A DNA stretch of 64,000 nucleotides from positions 992,001-1,056,000 of the forward strand of contig CBDCUW010000005.1 in NCBI GenBank assembly GCA_965222745.1, written 5' to 3'. How positions within the stretch are numbered: position 1 is the first letter of the stretch; the number at the start of each line of letters is the position of its first letter. Below the pieces are notes generated by a model. It had not been told where the DNA came from, did not search any database, and saw nothing but the letters and a program-made list of their open reading frames with translations. This document shows positions 1 through 9,066 of this stretch, piece after piece. The stretch is from CBDCUW01 sp965222745 (GTDB lineage: Bacteria > Planctomycetota > Planctomycetia > Pirellulales > Pirellulaceae). A program made the position numbers and the translations under genes.

Positions 1-799
1 CCTCCGCACCGGTGCTGCGACCGATCCAATCCTGCTGCAACTTCTTGATACCGGCCGGCCAGTCAAGGTCGTCCAACTCCTCCAACAATCTTTCGGCGTA
101 GGCGGTGATTCGCAACATCCATTGGCGAAGCGGAATTCGTCTGACCGGATGGCCACCTCGTTCGCTCTTGCCGTCTTGCACTTCTTCGTTGGCCAGCACG
201 GTCCCCAAAGCAGGGCACCAATTCACCAACGCGTCATCCTGGTATGCCAGGCGATGCCCGTCACGATACTTCTCGATCGCGACGCGTCCGGCGGCGGTGA
301 CGTCGGCGGGAATCGGCAACTCGTCAATTGGGCGTCCCTGTTGCCGATCCACATCGAACCAGGTGTCGTACAACACCAAAAAGATCCACTGAGTCCAGCG
401 AAAATATTCCTCGTCGGTCGTTGCCAAGACGCGATCCCAGTCGTAGCTGAAACCGAGCATTTTCAATTGGCGAGTGAAATTGTCGATGTTCTGTTGAGTT
501 CGGACCTTGGGATGTTCGCCCGTTTTGATCGCGTGCTCTTCGGCCGGCAAGCCAAAGGCGTCAAAGCCCATCGGGTGCAACACGCTTTCGCCGCGCATCC
601 GAGCAAAGCGGGCAACGATATCGGTCGCGGTGTATCCTTCGGGGTGTCCGACGTGCAGCCCGTCCCCGCTGGGATAGGGAAACATGTCCAAGATGTAGCG
701 TTTTGCTCCGGACGGCATCTCGGGCGTGGCGAAAATGCGGTTTTCTTCCCAGAACGCTTGCCAACGGGGCTCGATTTCTGCGGGGTTGTAACGAGGCAT
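1..799 (-). CDS. leuS: Leucyl-tRNA synthetase, N-terminal part (cut by window edge)
   Basis: Charges tRNA-Leu with leucine in the cytoplasm. Only the first 266 residues are in the window; the gene runs off the left edge with no stop. It starts at an ATG (797-799) with MPRYNPAEIEPRWQAFWEE, the usual LeuRS beginning. The class I HIGH-type motif is seen as YPSGDGLHVGHPEG near residues 42-55, followed by HPMGFDAFGLPAEEHAIKTG and the conserved FSYDWDR segment near residue 116. A zinc or editing-domain entry region (VNWCPALGTVLANEEV) follows. No plus-strand gene in this stretch is credible, because the LeuRS match is continuous in the minus frame. Confident family call. Confidence 0.96.
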   Translation of the reverse strand, partial: MPRYNPAEIEPRWQAFWEENRIFATPEMPSGAKRYILDMFPYPSGDGLHVGHPEGYTATDIVARFARMRGESVLHPMGFDAFGLPAEEHAIKTGEHPKVRTQQNIDNFTRQLKMLGFSYDWDRVLATTDEEYFRWTQWIFLVLYDTWFDVDRQQGRPIDELPIPADVTAAGRVAIEKYRDGHRLAYQDDALVNWCPALGTVLANEEVQDGKSERGGHPVRRIPLRQWMLRITAYAERLLEELDDLDWPAGIKKLQQDWIGRSTGAE

Positions 800-1010
800 G
801 GATCTTTCAGCCGATTGATGGGAGGGCAAGTTTTCGCTCCAAGGGAAAAGGACCTGGGGCGAAGTGCCGGGGTTCAGTGCGAATTCTAGGTGATCGCTCC
901 GGTTTCGTAAGGTGGACGGCGTCGGCAGCCGCCATTTTGCCGTCGTGAAACTGCGACGAAGCGGGCGAATGACGTTGACCCTTGGTGTCGCCGAAGATTA
1001 AGGGTCGCCT

Positions 1011-1973
1011 ATGAGCGTTCCTGGAATTCGAATCACTCTGCGGATCACGTGGTGCGCCGCTGCCATCATGCTGAGCGGCTGCCGAATGGGTGTGCCGCTT
1101 CACGTTTGGCAACCGCCGCAACTGGAATCGACCGTCGGCCGGCGTGTTGCCGTTTCACAACTAGCTGGCCCCGAAGAACTGGCCGAAAAAATCGGCTCCC
1201 AGTTGATCGCCACCGCGCCGCGCGACGCCGGGCGTGAAACCGAACTGGTCGATGCAAAATCGTTGCAACCCAAGACCCACATCCAACTCGTTTCGGCAAC
1301 CGACCAGGCGCCCAACGATGTCGCGCTTGCCGCGGTCGCCCGCCGCGAAGAGATCGATTTTGTGCTTCGCGGTGAGATTCTTGCGGATCGATACGCATCG
1401 CACCGTGATGGGGAGCCGCTGACTTCGGACCAGCCGCTGACGATCTCGTGGCGCCTCACTTCGCTCACAGAAAATCGCCCGGCGGGTGGCCAACCGGTGA
1501 CAGTGGACATCGAATCTGCCGTCGATCGGTACCCTGACCTGGGATTAGCTGCCGACAAAGATTCGTTACTGGCAACCGCGATGTCACGAGACACATTGCG
1601 ACTGATCACCCCTTGGATCGATCGCCAGCGAGTCTCGTTGGCGATCCCCTACCTGCTTCCCGGCAGCAAGGAGATACGTCGTGGAAACGCGGCGGCGCTG
1701 GCGGGGCGCTGGGCCGAGGCCGAAGCGATCTGGCAAGACGTCATTGCTCGGCAACCGGCACAAGTCGCCGCTCTTCACAACTTGGCACTCGCCGCGGTAG
1801 CCCGCCAAGATTTCTCGATGGCCAAAACGTTGGGTCGGAAAGCGGTTCGCCGGCAACCCAGCCGGCTGCACAAAAACACGCTGGTGTGGATCGAGTTGAG
1901 ACAACGCGATTATCACGAAGCATTCCACCTGCCCGACCCGCCCGAAGGTTGGTTTGTCACCCGAGGGAATTGA
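1011..1973 (+). CDS. TPR-containing lipoprotein
   Basis: A 320-residue predicted outer-membrane or periplasmic lipoprotein. The N-terminus has a hydrophobic signal (ITWCAAAIMLSGC) with a lipobox ending at Cys24. The middle resembles a peptidoglycan-associated or GNA1162-like ligand fold only vaguely and I do not assign it. The C-terminal third (about 215-300) contains helical repeats with TPR character (AALAGRWAEAEAIWQDVIAR, VAALHNLALAAVARQDFSMA). The ATG at 1011 is chosen because it gives the signal peptide. It stands alone between leuS (divergent) and the UvrA-like gene. The product is probably a protein-protein interaction lipoprotein; function unknown. Confidence 0.82.
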   Translation: MSVPGIRITLRITWCAAAIMLSGCRMGVPLHVWQPPQLESTVGRRVAVSQLAGPEELAEKIGSQLIATAPRDAGRETELVDAKSLQPKTHIQLVSATDQAPNDVALAAVARREEIDFVLRGEILADRYASHRDGEPLTSDQPLTISWRLTSLTENRPAGGQPVTVDIESAVDRYPDLGLAADKDSLLATAMSRDTLRLITPWIDRQRVSLAIPYLLPGSKEIRRGNAAALAGRWAEAEAIWQDVIARQPAQVAALHNLALAAVARQDFSMAKTLGRKAVRRQPSRLHKNTLVWIELRQRDYHEAFHLPDPPEGWFVTRGN

Positions 1974-2030
1974 ATCGGCCTTCTGCCGCCGCCCTGGGTC
2001 CAAAGGCTTGACAAGCTTCCCCCTTTTTAT

Positions 2031-2174
2031 CGTACTCGTACTCGTACTCGTACTCGTGCTCGTGCTCGTGCTCAGCGCCAGCGGTGCTCGTACTCGACTC
2101 ACACCTCACTCGATTACAAGCGTTTTTACCGACGATTCGAGTACGAGTATGAGTACGAGTATGAGAAAGAGAAA
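2031..2174. repeat. Mirrored hexanucleotide tandem repeats
   Basis: Seven hexamers, four CGTACT followed by three CGTGCT, occupy 2031-2072. After a 66-base spacer, 2139-2174 holds GAGTAC/GAGTAT alternating twice and two GAGAAA. The second block is the reverse complement of the first in kind, so the two arms could pair into a long stem. It lies just upstream of the UvrA-like gene and after the lipoprotein stop. Seen directly; role unknown. Confidence 0.85.
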
Positions 2175-2203
2175 AGGTACGAGGGAAACATGGGGTTGAT
2201 GGA

Positions 2204-5098
2204 TTGCGATCATCTTCTACCTACCCTTTCCAATCAATTCCGGAACGTTTTTTGAGTAGCGGCGTTATCTCGATTCGCGGTTGTCGTGTCCACAATTTGC
2301 GGGATGTCGATATCGATATTCCGCGTGGAAAACTGGTGGTCGTGTGCGGTCTTTCTGGTAGCGGCAAGACCTCTCTTGCCCTGGATACTTTGTATGCGGA
2401 AGGACAACGTTGTTACATCGAGAGTTTTTCGGCGTATACCAGGCAGTTTTTGCAGCGACTGGATAAACCGGATTGCGACAGCATCGTCGGCATCCCGCCG
2501 GCGATCGCGGTGACTCGCGCCGGGGGTTCCAGAACCAATCGCAGCACCGTTGCTACCTCCACCGAAATCGCCGACCACCTGCGATTGCTGTTTGCAAAAG
2601 TTGCTCAACTCCGCTGCCACTCGTGCGGCAACCTCGTTCGCAGTGATGATCCGGCAACCGTTGCCGAAGAGATGGTCGGTGGCGGAAACCGGTCGATGAT
2701 CGGTTTTCCGGTGTGGCTTCCCAGTCGCAAGGATGCCAGCGAAATCTTGCTTGGACTGCAACAGGAAGGATATCTGCGGCTGATTGTCGGCGGCCAAACC
2801 TTTCACCTATCCGACAGTGATCGGTCGGCGCTGGCACGAAAGGTGGGCCGCAAGGGAACGGAGTGCATCGTGGTGGTCGATCGCGTCTCGTCCGATGCCG
2901 ATCTTGGCAGGCTGACCGAGTCGCTGGAGACAGCCATGGCCGAAGGGCGCGGCAGAGCCGTGGTGTTGACGATGCGATCTGGCGATCCGGGCGATGCCGA
3001 TTCGCCCAAGGACAACCGCCGGATGATCGACATCGACGCTCAGCGGTGGCAACAGAGAATCGTCAGCCGCGATCGGCGCTGCGATCAGTGTGACATCGAC
3101 TATCCCGATCCCGTTCCGCGATTGTTCAATTTCAACAACCCTTTGGGCGCTTGTCCGACCTGCGAAGGATTCGGCGACATCGTGGATGTCGACATGGATC
3201 TGGTCGTTCCCGATCGATCGCTGTCCCTTGCCGAAGGCGCGATTGCTCCCTGGACGACACCGGCCTATCAGCACGAGTTGGAAGAACTCCTGGCGCTCGC
3301 CGACGACTACGACATTCCCGTCGATGTTCCTTACCGCAAACTGAAAAAGAAACATCTAAAACTGATCCAACACGGTGTTCCAGAACGCGACTTCGGCGGC
3401 CTGGACGGATTCTTTGCCTGGTTGGATCGAAAAAAGTACAAGATGCACATTCGCATCTTTGCGTCGCGGTATCGCAGCTATCGGCCATGCGGCGATTGTG
3501 GAGGCAAACGATTCAAACCGGAATCACTCGCCTACACCGTCGGTGACAAAAACATTGCCGACATTCTGAAGATGCATGCGGACGAGGCGAGCGATTTCTT
3601 TGCGAATTTGAAACTGCCGCAGCGCGATTCGCAGATCGCCTCCGAGCCGCTCGACCAGATCATCGCCCGGCTGGGGTATCTGCGCAGTGTCGGGCTCAGC
3701 TACCTGCAACTTGACCGAACGCTTCGCACTCTTTCGGGCGGTGAGTGTCAGCGGGTGGCGCTAACGTCGGCTCTGGGCAGCAGCCTGGTCAACATGCTTT
3801 ACGTGCTGGACGAACCGACCGCTGGGCTTCATCCAGCCGATGTCGACCGACTGTCAGACTCCATTGTGGGGCTGCGCGATCGCGGCAACACGGTGTTGGT
3901 GGTCGAACACGATGAGACTCTGATTCGGATGGCCGACCGCGTCATCGAAATCGGACCTGCCGCCGGCGTTTCGGGCGGCCGCGTGATGTTTCAAGGAACA
4001 CCCAAGCAAATGCTCCGCGACAAGAAGAGCCTGACGGGGCAATTTTTGTCGGGCAAGCGAGGCTGGACGTTGCGAGATCGACAGCCTCGGTCGCCGCGCG
4101 GCTTCATCACGCTTCGAGGTGCCAGCGGCCACAACCTTCAAAACATCGACGTCGATTTCCCGTTGGGTGTCCTCTGCCTGGTAACAGGAGTTTCGGGCAG
4201 CGGTAAAAGCTCGCTCGTTCAAGATACTCTTTTTGGCGCCGTCGCGAAGCGAAAATCGGGCCAACAAGTTTCGTCCCTACCGTTTGAGACGATCACCGGT
4301 CTGAGCCAAATCGATGACTGCATGCTGATCGACCAATCGCCGATCAGCAAAAGCCCGCGCAGCTGTCCGGCAACCTACGTCAAAGCCTTTGACCCGATTC
4401 GCAAGGTGTTTGCCGACACGGTCGACGCCCGCACCCGAAACTATGGACCGGGCCATTTCAGTTTCAACAGCGCAAAGGGGCAGTGCAGCGGTTGTGAAGG
4501 TGCCGGCGTCCTGGAAATCGACATGCAGTTCCTAGCCGATGTCTCGATGCAGTGCCCGACTTGCCGCGGCAGCCGCTACCGCGAAGACATCTTGGATGTG
4601 CACTACCGCGACCGATCGATCGCCGACGTGTTGGACATGACCGTGGGCGAGGCGCATTCGTTTTTTCGCGGTTACGAAAAAGTGCAATCACGTTTGAAAC
4701 GGATGATCGATGTCGGCTTGCAGTACATCAAGCTCGGCCAACCCGCGACCACGCTGTCCAGCGGAGAAGGACAACGGCTCAAGCTGGCCGCGTTTTTAGC
4801 CACAGCAAGCCGGCGGCGAACGCTATTCATTTTGGACGAACCGACCACCGGCCTACATTTCGCCGACATCGTTCGGCTGGTCGATTGTTTTGACGCCCTC
4901 CTTGCCGACGGCCATGGCCTGGTGGTGGTCGAACACAACTCGATGTTGATGCAAGCAGCCGACTACCTGATCGACCTGGGACCGGGCGCCGGTGACGAAG
5001 GAGGGCAAGTCGTTGCCACAGGCCCCCCCCAAGAACTCTCCAAGCACACCGCAAGCCAAACCGGCATGATCCTGCGCGAAGCGACTTCCAAGAAGTAG
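2204..5098 (+). CDS. UvrA-like excinuclease ATPase (paralogue)
   Basis: A 964-residue ABC-type ATPase of the UvrA family, which recognises bulky DNA lesions as a dimer and loads UvrB. Two Walker A motifs (GLSGSGKTS about 49-57, GVSGSGKSS about 662-670), two signatures (LSGGECQR about 509, LSSGEGQR about 851) and two Walker B motifs (LDEPTAGLH, LDEPTTGLH) are visible. Zinc modules are CDQC...CPTC and CSGC...CPTC. The second signature departs from the usual LSGGEAQR, and the sequence is divergent elsewhere, so this is more likely a second UvrA-type protein than the housekeeping one. The TTG at 2204 gives the longest frame; TTG at 2252, just before VISIRGCRVHNL, fits the family N-terminus as well or better. 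Confidence 0.88.
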   Translation: MRSSSTYPFQSIPERFLSSGVISIRGCRVHNLRDVDIDIPRGKLVVVCGLSGSGKTSLALDTLYAEGQRCYIESFSAYTRQFLQRLDKPDCDSIVGIPPAIAVTRAGGSRTNRSTVATSTEIADHLRLLFAKVAQLRCHSCGNLVRSDDPATVAEEMVGGGNRSMIGFPVWLPSRKDASEILLGLQQEGYLRLIVGGQTFHLSDSDRSALARKVGRKGTECIVVVDRVSSDADLGRLTESLETAMAEGRGRAVVLTMRSGDPGDADSPKDNRRMIDIDAQRWQQRIVSRDRRCDQCDIDYPDPVPRLFNFNNPLGACPTCEGFGDIVDVDMDLVVPDRSLSLAEGAIAPWTTPAYQHELEELLALADDYDIPVDVPYRKLKKKHLKLIQHGVPERDFGGLDGFFAWLDRKKYKMHIRIFASRYRSYRPCGDCGGKRFKPESLAYTVGDKNIADILKMHADEASDFFANLKLPQRDSQIASEPLDQIIARLGYLRSVGLSYLQLDRTLRTLSGGECQRVALTSALGSSLVNMLYVLDEPTAGLHPADVDRLSDSIVGLRDRGNTVLVVEHDETLIRMADRVIEIGPAAGVSGGRVMFQGTPKQMLRDKKSLTGQFLSGKRGWTLRDRQPRSPRGFITLRGASGHNLQNIDVDFPLGVLCLVTGVSGSGKSSLVQDTLFGAVAKRKSGQQVSSLPFETITGLSQIDDCMLIDQSPISKSPRSCPATYVKAFDPIRKVFADTVDARTRNYGPGHFSFNSAKGQCSGCEGAGVLEIDMQFLADVSMQCPTCRGSRYREDILDVHYRDRSIADVLDMTVGEAHSFFRGYEKVQSRLKRMIDVGLQYIKLGQPATTLSSGEGQRLKLAAFLATASRRRTLFILDEPTTGLHFADIVRLVDCFDALLADGHGLVVVEHNSMLMQAADYLIDLGPGAGDEGGQVVATGPPQELSKHTASQTGMILREATSKK

Positions 5099-5399
5099 CC
5101 AGCGATGTCCAGTCTGAATGCACGGCCGGCCAATCTTATTTCTCAGAGGCCTTCCGCAGTTGCCTTCACCTCGTACTTTGTCGATAGTAGCAATCATTTG
5201 GTATGCTGATCTCCGTGAGACTCCCAGTCTCGTACAGGGGACTTTCACCCCACAACAATCACGCCCATGCCGGGCGTACCCACCGGATGCAAGTGAGTCG
5301 CCAAGCTGAGTCAACTGAAGTGGTCAGTCGTTCACGGCGATCACGTGATCTGTACCGTTCGTCGGCGGAAGTAAGAGCTACCACCGGTGCATTGATGTG
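5099..5399. other. Intergenic stretch with two short hairpins
   Basis: No credible gene. Two small perfect inverted repeats are seen: GAGACT-CCC-AGTCTC (5217-5231) and ACGCCC-ATGCC-GGGCGT (5261-5277). They sit between the UvrA-like stop and the first gene of the loose accessory block. They look like remnants of a dispersed element or a terminator-like structure, but no T-run follows either. Confidence 0.55.
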
Positions 5400-5759
5400 A
5401 TGTACTTCGAAAAGAACGACTCATCTCGACTGCGTCTTGTCTTCAATGCTGTGCTGCGTTCGGTCTCCGAGTTAGCCCGAACGGTTGCACGCGCCTACGC
5501 CATGTCGGCTTTCATGATCACGGTGGTCGGATTCATCTACTATCCACGTCCTCATTGTTCGCACTGGTCAGCTCACAAACGCGCTGCGTACGAGGTGATT
5601 CAGTTTGGGGGTGAACAAGCTTCGATTGCCTTCATTTTGTGCTGTTTGGCGGGCGGCCTTGCCTTGTATTCGACGACACGAAAAAGACGTCCTCTTGCGA
5701 CAGCGTTTGCTCTTGTCGTCGCAGCGATGTTGATGGTCATTCTGACCCCACCGTATTAA
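5400..5759 (+). CDS. Small hypothetical membrane protein
   Basis: 119 residues from the ATG at 5400 (a GTG directly precedes it at 5397). Three hydrophobic segments can be seen: AYAMSAFMITVVGFIYY, ASIAFILCCLAGGLALY and TAFALVVAAMLMVILTP. The protein is therefore probably an inner-membrane protein with a short cytoplasmic N-terminus. No family is recognised. It opens the plus-strand block of small genes that extends to 9066, with wide non-coding gaps on both sides. Coding status is supported by the hydrophobic pattern only, so confidence is moderate. Confidence 0.5.
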   Translation: MYFEKNDSSRLRLVFNAVLRSVSELARTVARAYAMSAFMITVVGFIYYPRPHCSHWSAHKRAAYEVIQFGGEQASIAFILCCLAGGLALYSTTRKRRPLATAFALVVAAMLMVILTPPY

Positions 5760-6555
5760 CACCAGCGATTCACATCTCCGAAAATGCTTGTTGACGGTGC
5801 CTTCGTTCGGTAACATGCTGCTAGGGTGAGTTGGTCCCCGATGTCGCGGGCTGACGAACCAACGGATGCACGCCGAGTCCTCGAACTTCTCTTGGGTGAT
5901 GGTCCGTTTACTCATCGGGCCGAGTGATCCGGGTCGGTTTGTTTGCCTAAGCACAGTACATGAACGAGCCGTCACCACTGCTGTCGCTGCCGACAACGCG
6001 ACATGATCGGTGGACGCTTTTAGACTCGCTCATCGACCGCTGGCATCCACCGCACACCGGACCTGCGTCATCCGATGGCTAGACGCGGCGAAAGGAGTGC
6101 ACGGCGGCACGGCACGTTTGTAGGGGGGAGGGTGATCTCGTGGTGGTTGCCATTACTGGGTGTCGCCGGCCTTTGTGTGTGCGAACAGATCAACGCCAAG
6201 ACGCAAAGGCGCGGAGACGCAGGGGCTCCTGCGGGATTTGCTTTGCGTCCTTGCGCCTTCCCGCCTTTGCGTTACTCTTGCTCTGCCGGCAATGTGACGT
6301 TTGGTGGTTCAGGAACCGTGAACGGGGACAGAGTGGTCACCAGCTTGCGCGGTGACCCCGTTGAGCTTCTCAGGATTCGAAGACGAAGCTGGCACGGCGC
6401 CGGCGCAACTGTTCTAATCGATGTTCACGATGGCCCGCGTGAGGCCGACAGAGTTCAACGTCCGGTCGATCCGTGTGCATTCAGCACCCTCATCGATCGC
6501 GATTCGTTTTATCCGGCAGCAGACACCAGCTTCAGTTACCGCCATCGGAGCAGTC
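5760..6555. other. Non-coding gap of about 800 bases
   Basis: I find no convincing gene. Open frames here have arginine-rich, low-complexity products and no start context. The stretch holds an imperfect palindrome at 6191-6273 (listed separately) and a segment near 5860-5945 whose ends (GAACCAACGGATGCACGCC and GAGTGATCCGGGTCGGTTTG) are loosely complementary, which could be a degenerate recombination or repeat element. Confidence 0.5.
6191..6273. repeat. Imperfect palindrome rich in GCAAAGGCG
   Basis: The left arm (6191-6222) reads AACGCCAAGACGCAAAGGCG and onward; the right arm (6240-6273) is its approximate reverse complement ending CCGCCTTTGCGTT. It belongs to the same general class as the CTTTGTG palindromes at 13606-13700 and 21308-21403, a type of dispersed repeat common in large bacterial genomes. 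Confidence 0.65.
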
Positions 6556-6936
6556 ATGGCTCACTACATCGACGGATTCGTCCTTCCCATCCCTCGCGAT
6601 CGCCTGGACGATTACAGGCGTCTTGTTGAAGCGGTTGCGGAAATTTGGAAGGAACATGGTGCGCTCGACTACTCGGAATATGTCGGTGACGATTTGAAAT
6701 TGGAGGGAACGCGCTCGTTCACTGATCTTGTCGCTGCAACGGAGGATGACGCCATCGTGTTTGGATGGGTCGTATTTGCTTCTCGTGAGGCTCGTGATCT
6801 GGCAAACGAGAAAGTCGCCGCGGACCCAAGGGTGGCGGATTTGATGGATTCATCGAATACAGGTTTTGATGCGAAACGGATGGCGTACGGTGGGTTTCAA
6901 TCGCTCGTTCGATCATCCAAAGCGAACAACGGATAA
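6556..6936 (+). CDS. DUF1428 family protein (YbaA-like)
   Basis: 126 residues from the ATG at 6556. The sequence MAHYIDGFVLPIPRD, then WKEHGALDYSEYVGDD and VFGWVVFASREARD, is the signature of the DUF1428 family, small dimeric alpha/beta-barrel (ferredoxin-like) proteins. The C-terminal DAKRMAYGGFQSLV segment is also typical (usually D.KRM.YGGFE). Function is not established. The longer upstream frame is arginine-rich and not conserved-looking, so the internal ATG is preferred. The next gene, a VOC protein, follows after 78 bases on the same strand. Confidence 0.88.
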   Translation: MAHYIDGFVLPIPRDRLDDYRRLVEAVAEIWKEHGALDYSEYVGDDLKLEGTRSFTDLVAATEDDAIVFGWVVFASREARDLANEKVAADPRVADLMDSSNTGFDAKRMAYGGFQSLVRSSKANNG

Positions 6937-7014
6937 CGATGGTGGTCCGTTTTACCGAATGGAAGCTAACGAAACTCCCAGTCTCCGCTGATCCGGTCCG
7001 TATTGGGCACAACA

Positions 7015-7434
7015 ATGTTCGCTGCACCGCCTGTCGTCAACCTGCTCGTGATTCGGTCGCCCGATATCGAACGCGCGGTGACGTTTTACCAGCAGATGGG
7101 AATGTTGTTTGACCGGCACGCGCACGGCAAAGGACCGCAGCACTACGCTTCTGACATTTGCGGATTCGTATTCGAAATCTACCCGCAGCGAAATACTGAC
7201 GACATCACGACCAACACTCGACTTGGATTCCATGTTGACGATGTGGATCGCGTCGTTGATCTGCTCCGTGAAATGGATGCTACAATCGTGACCGAGCCAA
7301 TGGATTCTGAATGGGGCCGTCGGGCCGTCGTCAAGGATTTCGACGGCCACACGGTTGAATTGGTGACACCGGCGAGTCGCGAAGCAAGCGTCGAGGAAAA
7401 CGACAACAACACACACCGCGCTGGCGACGCATAA
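7015..7434 (+). CDS. VOC/glyoxalase superfamily protein
   Basis: 139 residues. The beginning PVVNLLVIRSPDIERAVTFY followed by FDRHAHGKGPQHYA, FEIYPQ and the second module (GFHVDDVDRVVDLL ... VVKDFDGHTVEL) shows the paired beta-alpha-beta-beta-beta modules of the vicinal oxygen chelate fold. Candidate metal ligands are His (HYA), Glu (FEIYP) and the C-terminal Glu in HTVELVTP. Such proteins act as glyoxalases, dioxygenases or resistance proteins; the substrate cannot be told. ATG at 7015 is preferred over TTG at 7003 because it starts directly before the fold. Confidence 0.85.
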   Translation: MFAAPPVVNLLVIRSPDIERAVTFYQQMGMLFDRHAHGKGPQHYASDICGFVFEIYPQRNTDDITTNTRLGFHVDDVDRVVDLLREMDATIVTEPMDSEWGRRAVVKDFDGHTVELVTPASREASVEENDNNTHRAGDA

Positions 7435-7542
7435 GACGCCAAATAACAAAAAAAACTGTGAGTTGGAGCACTGTTCGCGCGGGGATTGGAATCAAAGTCT
7501 TCCTTTTGTTCCCGGCTACGGCAGACGTTTACACGACTAGGA

Positions 7543-7995
7543 ATGGCTGTACCGACCAACCCGTATGCATCGCCCCAAACAACGTCCGATCTGCCGGAGC
7601 GTTGGGCTATCTCTGACGACGAGCTCTCTACGCTACTTGTCGACGAATCGTCATCCCGACACGAAGTATTCGGTGATATCGGGGACGTGAATCTGTACGG
7701 AGCGAAACATCGCCGCAAGATTGCCGGATCGCCTGCGGAGCGCATGACGAGAGCTGGACTTTATCCTGACGTCTATCAATCGGTAGAATGGTGGTGCTTC
7801 GTGTTCGTGCCGATCGTACCCATCGGAACACGCATCGTTGCAATGTATCGCGAGGGCCTACCCGACGGCGATGATCACGGGCGATCCATTCCGACCACGA
7901 TGGATTGGGCACAGGCATCGATCCATGCGATCGTCGGTATATTGGGACTGGGCGTTACAGCACTTGTTCTTTATGCGGCGTTTCAGGCTACCTAA
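7543..7995 (+). CDS. Hypothetical membrane protein with NPYASP N-terminus
   Basis: 150 residues from the ATG at 7543. The N-terminus MAVPTNPYASPQ carries the NPYxSP motif often seen at the start of small planctomycete membrane proteins. A soluble middle part (SVEWWCFVFVPIVPIGT, AMYREG) and one C-terminal transmembrane helix (IHAIVGILGLGVTALVLYAAF) follow. An upstream start at 7486 would add 19 unconserved residues. It ends 22 bases before the next lipoprotein gene, so the two may be co-transcribed. Function unknown; native planctomycete origin is likely from the motif. Confidence 0.68.
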   Translation: MAVPTNPYASPQTTSDLPERWAISDDELSTLLVDESSSRHEVFGDIGDVNLYGAKHRRKIAGSPAERMTRAGLYPDVYQSVEWWCFVFVPIVPIGTRIVAMYREGLPDGDDHGRSIPTTMDWAQASIHAIVGILGLGVTALVLYAAFQAT

Positions 7996-8017
7996 CCAAT
8001 TTCGAGCGAACCTAGCT

Positions 8018-8482
8018 ATGCAGACGATGGCACGCCTGCTTCTCTTCATCTGCGTTACGTACGTCCTTGGATGTTCTCGATCAGACGGTCCCCCTTCAAC
8101 CACCGTTGGAACTCAAGAAGTGACGACACAAGCTATCAAGCACGGTCGCGTGACGCTGACCGCCCATAAGATCGAAGTCGGTTCCCCGAATGAATCCGCT
8201 ATACAATCTGGCTTAGACACTGCCACTTCCGTACTAAACGACCTCCTTGAAACTGAAGAATTGAAACCTGCTACAGGAACTTTCGTCGGAAGGTTTCGCC
8301 TCGAAGGTGATGGGACGGTCAGGATGTTCCTGACTGATAAATCGACTTCGATAGCGAATGCTGATGGGGGAAAATTGGAAGATGCCTTCGTTGGCGCTGC
8401 GTTCGCTGGCAAATGCTCATTCCCGGACCTCGGCGATATTGCGATGTTGTATGCTGAGTTCAAGATTGAACCACCGCAATGA
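8018..8482 (+). CDS. Hypothetical lipoprotein
   Basis: 154 residues from the ATG at 8018. The signal MQTMARLLLFICVTYVLGC has a lipobox with the acceptor Cys at residue 19, so it is probably membrane anchored. The mature part (VTLTAHKIEVGSPNESAIQ ... GRFRLEGDGTVRMFLTDKS) suggests a small beta-rich domain. No family recognised. It follows the NPYASP protein by 22 bases. Confidence 0.62.
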   Translation: MQTMARLLLFICVTYVLGCSRSDGPPSTTVGTQEVTTQAIKHGRVTLTAHKIEVGSPNESAIQSGLDTATSVLNDLLETEELKPATGTFVGRFRLEGDGTVRMFLTDKSTSIANADGGKLEDAFVGAAFAGKCSFPDLGDIAMLYAEFKIEPPQ

Positions 8483-8616
8483 TCGGCAAATAGCAATCCA
8501 ATACATTCGGCCGACGAGTTCAACGGAGGCTCAAGCGACACGGTGCTGTTTTTCTCCAGGCCAATGTCCACCGCGCTTTTTCGGTGAATTCAGGCGATCG
8601 CCGACCAGAGAAACGA

Positions 8617-9066
8617 ATGTCACCATCGTCGCGAACACCAGAGGGAATGCCGGGCAAGTGCCATACTTGTGGTTCGCAGTCGAACGTTCTCGCATCGATG
8701 CCACCGGGTGACAGTGTCTGTCCGGTTTGCGGTTCTCACCTTTGGATTCCGTCTCTCGAAGCCCGACAACGACGACGTTTTTTGATGTTAAGGCGAAGGG
8801 GCACACGACCGCGTTTGGTTCGCAAACTTACTTGTCGCAGCGCCCGCAATCAGGCGCAGTACGCTGGGTTTGTTGCTGACGGCTACGGCCGAGCCATCTC
8901 CTCCATTGAGGCCGAGGTTCGCTCGTTTGTTTTACGTGAATACTGTGACGAATGGGAAGCTTCCGGCCTGATCAGGCGATGGTTTCTATGGCGGAAGATC
9001 GAACGCGAGATCGCGAAACGCGTAGCTGAGCAGGCCGACGAGCTCTCCTCAGCCTCCCTCTTCTGA
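8617..9066 (+). CDS. Zinc-ribbon hypothetical protein
   Basis: 149 residues from the ATG at 8617 (a GTG at 8584 would add 11). The N-terminus has a four-cysteine zinc ribbon, CHTC near residue 15 and CPVC near 36, of the kind that begins many planctomycete proteins. The rest is basic and helical, with no membrane segment. No enzyme motif is seen. It is the last gene of the loose plus-strand block. Confidence 0.58.
   Translation: MSPSSRTPEGMPGKCHTCGSQSNVLASMPPGDSVCPVCGSHLWIPSLEARQRRRFLMLRRRGTRPRLVRKLTCRSARNQAQYAGFVADGYGRAISSIEAEVRSFVLREYCDEWEASGLIRRWFLWRKIEREIAKRVAEQADELSSASLF

Noticed and set aside
122..889. Long plus-strand open frame opposite leuS
   Set aside because: The minus frame gives an unbroken leucyl-tRNA synthetase N-terminus with its class I motif; the plus frame is a shadow with no recognisable features.
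6075..6629. Plus-strand open frame of about 184 codons
   Set aside because: Arginine-rich product, spans a palindromic repeat and overlaps the DUF1428 gene in another frame.
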